Below are positions 59,500-64,000 of a DNA stretch of 64,000 nucleotides, piece by piece. Both the position numbers and the translations under genes were made by a program. Every line of letters begins with the position of its first letter. The stretch's first letter is position 1. The DNA lies in the NCBI GenBank assembly GCA_026391795.1, contig JAPLDI010000004.1:214068-278067 (forward strand), read 5' to 3'. Origin of the DNA: Bacteroidota bacterium. Lineage in GTDB: Bacteria > Bacteroidota > Bacteroidia > Bacteroidales > FEN-979. The notes under the pieces were generated by a model. That model saw nothing but the letters and a program-made list of their open reading frames with translations, did no database searches and had not been told where the DNA came from.

Positions 59500-59994
59500 A
59501 TGGATAATGCATTCATCACCGGCAAACTGAAAACACGCTTCACAGAGGATATCCTTTCTGTTGATGAAAAGGGCGACATGCTTACGGTAACGGTTAACCG
59601 GAAAGTGATCCATGAGGTGATACGGTTCCTGAAAGAAAATGAATCGCTTGGATTTACCTTTCTCACGACCCTTTGCGGCATTCATTACCCGGAACAGGAA
59701 TTACAGCTCGGGGTGGTTTATCACCTGCACCGGTTTTCGGAAAACACGCGGATACTGGTAAAAACATTTATCCCCCTGGATAATCCGGTGGTTCCGACGG
59801 TTACGGACGTGTTCTCTGCTGCCAACTGGATGGAACGGGAAACGTTTGATTTTTACGGGATCATTTTCGAGGGTCACCCCAACCTCAAAAGGATCCTGAA
59901 TGTTGAATACCTTGATTATTTTCCTTTGCGGAAGGAATACCCGCTCGAAGACCCGACACGGGAAGACAAGGATAACCGGTTTTTCGGAAGATGA
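59500..59994 (+). CDS. nuoC: NADH-quinone oxidoreductase subunit C (locus 2)
   Basis: WMERETFDFYGIIFEGHPNLKRILNVEYLDYFPLRKEYP. Confidence 0.95.
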   Translation: MDNAFITGKLKTRFTEDILSVDEKGDMLTVTVNRKVIHEVIRFLKENESLGFTFLTTLCGIHYPEQELQLGVVYHLHRFSENTRILVKTFIPLDNPVVPTVTDVFSAANWMERETFDFYGIIFEGHPNLKRILNVEYLDYFPLRKEYPLEDPTREDKDNRFFGR

Positions 59995-61163
59995 ACGACA
60001 ACCTTTATACAACGCTGAACCTTGGTCCCACGCACCCGGCCACGCATGGGATATTTCAGAATGTGCTTACGCTCGACGGGGAGAAGATCATCGATACCGA
60101 ACAGACCATCGGATACATTCACCGTGCTTTTGAAAAGATTGCCGAACATCGGCCCTTCTACCAGGTCACGACTCTGACCGACCGGATGAATTACTGCTCT
60201 TCTCCGATAAACAACATCGGGTGGCACATGGCAGTGGAAAAACTTTTGGGTATCAAAACAACGAAAAGGGTCGACTACATGCGGATCATCCTCATGGAAC
60301 TCGCCAGGATTACTGATCACCTTGTCTGCAACAGCATCATCGGGGTCGACAGCGGGGCCCTTACCGGCTTTATATACGTGTTCCAGGAACGGGAAAAAGT
60401 GTATGAGATCTATGAGCTTCTCTGCGGGGCACGGCTTACCACCAATGTGGGCCGGATCGGAGGTTTTGAGCGTGATTTTTCGCCCGAGGTAATAAAAAGA
60501 ATCTACGAATTCCTCAATCATCTTCCGAAAGTCTTGCGGCAATTTGAGAAGCTCCTCCTGAGGAACCGGATCTTCATGGACCGGACCATAAAAGTAGGTC
60601 CCATTTCAGCTGAAAGAGCACAGAACTACGGGTTTTCCGGTCCAAACCTCCGCGCAGCCGGGGTTGATTACGACGTGAGGGTTACCAGTCCTTACAGTTC
60701 TTACGATGACTTCGATTTTACCATTCCGGTGGGGACCCAGGGCGATACGTACGACCGATTCTGTGTAAGGCAGGAAGAAGTGTGGCAGAGTCTGAAACTG
60801 ATCCGAAATGCCCTGGATAATCTCCCGGAAGGGAAGTATTTTGTAGATGTTCCCGGGTTCTACCTTCCGCCGAAAGAAGATGTTTACAATAAAATGGAAG
60901 CACTGATCTGGCATTTCAAGATCGTAATGGGAGAGATTGGCGCCCCGGTGGGGGAGATCTATCATTCGGTTGAAGCTGCAAACGGGGAGCTTGGATTTTA
61001 CCTGGTCAGCGATGGCGGAAGAACCCCTTACCGGCTCCATTTCCGGCGGCCCTGTTTTATCTATTACCAGGCATTGCCGGAGATGGTCAAAGGCGGGGTA
61101 TTGTCGGATGCAATCCTGACCATGAGCAGCATGAATGTGATTGCAGGGGAGTTGGATGGCTAA
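59991..61163 (+). CDS. nuoD: NADH-quinone oxidoreductase subunit D (locus 2)
   Basis: LNLGPTHPATHGIFQNVLTLDGEKI; FSGPNLRAAGVDYDVR. Confidence 0.96.
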   Translation: MNDNLYTTLNLGPTHPATHGIFQNVLTLDGEKIIDTEQTIGYIHRAFEKIAEHRPFYQVTTLTDRMNYCSSPINNIGWHMAVEKLLGIKTTKRVDYMRIILMELARITDHLVCNSIIGVDSGALTGFIYVFQEREKVYEIYELLCGARLTTNVGRIGGFERDFSPEVIKRIYEFLNHLPKVLRQFEKLLLRNRIFMDRTIKVGPISAERAQNYGFSGPNLRAAGVDYDVRVTSPYSSYDDFDFTIPVGTQGDTYDRFCVRQEEVWQSLKLIRNALDNLPEGKYFVDVPGFYLPPKEDVYNKMEALIWHFKIVMGEIGAPVGEIYHSVEAANGELGFYLVSDGGRTPYRLHFRRPCFIYYQALPEMVKGGVLSDAILTMSSMNVIAGELDG

Positions 61164-61195
61164 AAGAATTACGAATCAGGAATTAGGAATTACGA

Positions 61196-61768
61196 ATGGA
61201 TGGATTGATAAATCATCGGTTGTATAAGAAAGAGAACAAGATTGTCAGGTTCTCTGAAGAGACACTGAAGCGTATCGCTGGGATCATTCTTCATTATCCC
61301 GCGGACCGGAAAAAATCAGCCTTATTGCCGGTCCTGCACATTGCGCAACAGGAACTGGGAGGATATCTGAGTGTGGATGTGATGGATTATGTTGCATCAC
61401 TGCTGGAAATTCAGCCGGTTGAGGTGTATGAAGTTGCCACTTTCTACAGCATGTTCCATCCCGAACCGGTAGGAAAATACCTGATCGAGGTATGCCAGAC
61501 TGGTCCCTGTGCACTTTGTGGTGGCGAACACATCCTTGATCATCTTGAAAATGTGCTCGGTATTACGAATGGCGGGACTACCTCCGACGGCATGTTTACG
61601 CTGAAAACCGTTGAATGCCTGGGGTCCTGCGGTACAGCGCCGGTCATGCAGATCAATACAGAATTTTATGAGTCGATGACAAAAGAAAAGGTTGAAAGTG
61701 TCATCCGTGAATTAAAAGAAAAAGATAATCAACAATTTCAGGAAACCCGATGGGCAGAGCTCTTTTAA
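61196..61768 (+). CDS. nuoE: NADH-quinone oxidoreductase subunit E (locus 2)
   Basis: VYEVATFYSMFHPEPVGKYLIEVCQTGPCALCGGEHIL...TVECLGSCGTAPVMQIN. Confidence 0.96.
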   Translation: MDGLINHRLYKKENKIVRFSEETLKRIAGIILHYPADRKKSALLPVLHIAQQELGGYLSVDVMDYVASLLEIQPVEVYEVATFYSMFHPEPVGKYLIEVCQTGPCALCGGEHILDHLENVLGITNGGTTSDGMFTLKTVECLGSCGTAPVMQINTEFYESMTKEKVESVIRELKEKDNQQFQETRWAELF

Positions 61769-63117
61769 CGGAAAATATTCTCATTCCCGGTATCCGTGAC
61801 TTTGATGTTTACAGGGCTCACGGCGGGTATGTCAGCGCAGAGAAAGCGCTGAAGGAGATGACTGCTGCCGACGTGTGCCGTGAAGTTACAAAGTCGGGGC
61901 TCAGAGGCCGCGGGGGAGCCGGTTTCCCCACGGGGCTGAAATGGAGTTTCCTCGACCGGAAAACAGAGCGGCCCAGGTATCTCGTGTGCAATGCCGATGA
62001 AAGCGAACCGGGCACGTTCAAGGACCGGTACCTGATGGAACATTTGCCCCACCTGCTGATTGAAGGACTGATCATCTCCAGTTTCGCGCTGGGTGTCAGG
62101 AGCTGTTACATTTACGTGAGGGGAGAATTCAAATACATTATCGGGATCCTCAAAAGAGCAATTGATGAGGCCTATCAGCATAATTTTCTTGGAAACAATA
62201 TTCTCGGAACCGGGTTGTCGCTTGATATTTTCCTGCATCCTGGCGCAGGGGCCTATATCTGCGGAGAAGAGACAGCTTTGCTGGAATCCCTCGAGGGAAA
62301 AAGAGGAAACCCGAGAATTAAGCCGCCTTTCCCTGCATTCAAAGGACTTTATGATTGTCCCACCGTAGTCAACAATGTGGAAACACTTGCGGCTGTTGTT
62401 CCCATCATCGGAATGGGCGGTGATGCCTATGCCGCCATCGGCGTTGGAAAAAGCACAGGGACAAAGCTTATCTCTGCCTGCGGAAATATTAACAAGCCGG
62501 GGGTTTATGAAATTGACTTTGGGTTGCCCGTGGAGGATTTTATCTATTCGGAACAATACTGCGGAGGGATCAGGGATGGAAAAATGTTGAAAGCGGTTGT
62601 TCCCGGTGGCTCTTCGGTACCTGTTCTGCCTGCAGGGCTGATGCTGAATACGGTGAAGGGAGAACAACGGCTGATGACCTACGAATCGATGGCCGAAGGC
62701 GGCTTTGAAACGGGTACAATGCTCGGGTCGGGCGGGTTCATCGTGTTTGATGAGGACGCCTGTATGGTCAGGAATACCTGGAACTTCACCTGTTTTTACC
62801 GTCACGAATCCTGCGGCCAGTGTTCGCCCTGCCGGGAAGGAACCGCATGGATGGAACCGATCTTAAAACGGATTGAACTGGGGGAAGGAAAGTCCAAAGA
62901 GATTGATCTGCTTGTCAGCATTGCAGCGAAAATTGAAGGAAACACCATCTGCCCGTTCGGCGATGCTGCCGCATGGCCGGTTGCCAGTGCAATCCGCCAC
63001 TTCCGCGATGAATTTGAATTTCATATAGATCATCCTGAGATTGTTAAGAATATTGAACATGGCTCTATTTATAAATATCCAGTATCCAGCATCCAGCATC
63101 CAGCATCGCTAAGATGA
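61750..63117 (+). CDS. nuoF: NADH-quinone oxidoreductase subunit F (locus 2)
   Basis: GLRGRGGAGFPTGLKWSF; CNADESEPGTFKDR; ESCGQCSPCREGTAWM. Confidence 0.97.
   Translation: MGRALLTENILIPGIRDFDVYRAHGGYVSAEKALKEMTAADVCREVTKSGLRGRGGAGFPTGLKWSFLDRKTERPRYLVCNADESEPGTFKDRYLMEHLPHLLIEGLIISSFALGVRSCYIYVRGEFKYIIGILKRAIDEAYQHNFLGNNILGTGLSLDIFLHPGAGAYICGEETALLESLEGKRGNPRIKPPFPAFKGLYDCPTVVNNVETLAAVVPIIGMGGDAYAAIGVGKSTGTKLISACGNINKPGVYEIDFGLPVEDFIYSEQYCGGIRDGKMLKAVVPGGSSVPVLPAGLMLNTVKGEQRLMTYESMAEGGFETGTMLGSGGFIVFDEDACMVRNTWNFTCFYRHESCGQCSPCREGTAWMEPILKRIELGEGKSKEIDLLVSIAAKIEGNTICPFGDAAAWPVASAIRHFRDEFEFHIDHPEIVKNIEHGSIYKYPVSSIQHPASLR
63077..63104. repeat. ATCCAG(C/T) heptamer tandem repeat, four copies, overlapping the nuoF 3' end
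   Basis: atccagtatccagcatccagcatccagc; translated as the nuoF tail PVSSIQHPASLR. Confidence 0.9.
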
Positions 63118-64000
63118 GAGTAACAATTGATGACATAACCGTCGACGTTGAGGAAGGAACCACCATTCTCACAGCAGCCCGGAAGATCGGGGGAAAGATC
63201 GTTCCTCCGGCCATGTGCTGGTACTCAAAGCTGAAAGGCAGCGGCGGGAAATGCCGTACCTGCCTGGTGAAGGTGGCGCAGTCATCGGCAAAGGATCCGC
63301 GACCCATGCCGAAACTCGTGGCCTCCTGCAGCACACCTGTCCAGGACGGGATGGTGGTGCAGAACATCACCTCCCCGGAAGTGCTGGAAGCCCGTAAGGC
63401 CATCGTGGAATTCCTGCTGATCAACCATCCCCTGGATTGCCCTGTATGCGACCAGGCCGGGGAATGTGATTTGCAGGACCTGAGCTTCCTGCATGGGATG
63501 GTGGAGACACGCAGCGAAGAACCCCGGAGAGAATTCCCGGCAATTGACATCGGCGACAAGATCAAGCTTAACATGAACCGCTGCATTCTCTGCTACCGCT
63601 GTGTTTTCACTGCCGACCAGATCACCGGAAAACGCGTACACGGTGTCCTTTACCGGGGAGATGCACCAGAGATCAGCACCTATATTCAGAATGTGATTGA
63701 CAATGATTTTTCGGGAAATGTGATTGATGTTTGTCCTGTCGGTGCGCTCACCGATCGTACCTTTCGCTTTAAAAGCCGGGTCTGGTTCCTGAACGCGATG
63801 GATGCGCACAGGGATTGTACGCACTGCGGCGGAAAGGTTACAGCCTGGATGTACGGGAATGAAATATACCGCATCACCGGAAGGAAGGATAAATACGGGG
63901 AGGTCGAAGAATTTATCTGCAACGAATGCAGGTTTGAGAAAAAGAATTTTTCCGACTGGATCATCGAGGGCCCAAGGAAGATCAGCCGGGAATCGGTGAT
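63114..64000 (+). CDS. nuoG: NADH-quinone oxidoreductase subunit G (locus 2), truncated by window end and absent from the supplied ORF track
   Basis: ATG overlapping nuoF stop (ATGA); MRVTIDDITVDVEEGTTILTAARKIG...GKCRTCLVKV...CPVCDQAGECDLQDL...CILCYRCV; open to position 64000. Confidence 0.95.
   Translation, partial: MRVTIDDITVDVEEGTTILTAARKIGGKIVPPAMCWYSKLKGSGGKCRTCLVKVAQSSAKDPRPMPKLVASCSTPVQDGMVVQNITSPEVLEARKAIVEFLLINHPLDCPVCDQAGECDLQDLSFLHGMVETRSEEPRREFPAIDIGDKIKLNMNRCILCYRCVFTADQITGKRVHGVLYRGDAPEISTYIQNVIDNDFSGNVIDVCPVGALTDRTFRFKSRVWFLNAMDAHRDCTHCGGKVTAWMYGNEIYRITGRKDKYGEVEEFICNECRFEKKNFSDWIIEGPRKISRESV

Noticed and set aside
61765-62805. 346-aa antisense ORF opposite nuoF
   Set aside because: Composition is typical of reverse-frame translation of a conserved gene; no recognisable domain or promoter; nuoF is certain.

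Overview
The window reads as a chromosomal segment of a Bacteroidota genome. Supporting evidence: gene content, TTTG/TAnnTTTG promoter-like boxes, a type IX secretion C-terminal domain, and many lipoproteins. From left to right it holds: (1) an F0F1 ATP synthase block, atpB(partial)-E-F-H-A-G; (2) ferritin, a DUF3109-type protein and a hypothetical; (3) an 11-subunit complex I operon, nuoA-B-C-D-H-I-J-K-L-M-N, lacking EFG and followed by a clear intrinsic terminator; (4) a PstS-like lipoprotein / TPR / ExbB / ExbD / ExbD / TonB operon, also ending in a strong terminator; (5) a seven-gene HdrCBA + MvhD/FlxD + two 4Fe-4S proteins + FAD/NAD/[2Fe-2S] reductase cluster, which I interpret as a complete FlxABCD-HdrABC-type complex; (6) an accessory region with a WD40 lipoprotein, an unanchored TonB-C protein and its decayed second copy, two thioredoxin-fold secreted proteins, an SUMF/FGE-fold protein interrupted by a repeated peptide cassette, three tandem Fn3-like/DUF1566-like surface proteins, and a T9SS BNR-repeat protein; (7) an uncharacterised divergent module with a membrane-anchored sensor-like protein, a lipoprotein and a dicarboxylate/cation symporter; (8) three tandem kelch-propeller lipoproteins and CstA; (9) a second complex I operon carrying EFG (nuoA-B-C-D-E-F-G, cut by the window end). 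The strongest leads are the Flx-Hdr cluster lying between two different complex I loci, the duplicated in-frame cassette in the SUMF protein, the TonB-C pseudogene copy, the 48-53 kb module, and families of 7-9 bp tandem repeats and hairpin elements at operon junctions. No tRNA, rRNA, CRISPR array, transposase or prophage was recognised. All calls come from reading the sequence and supplied translations; no database search was run.
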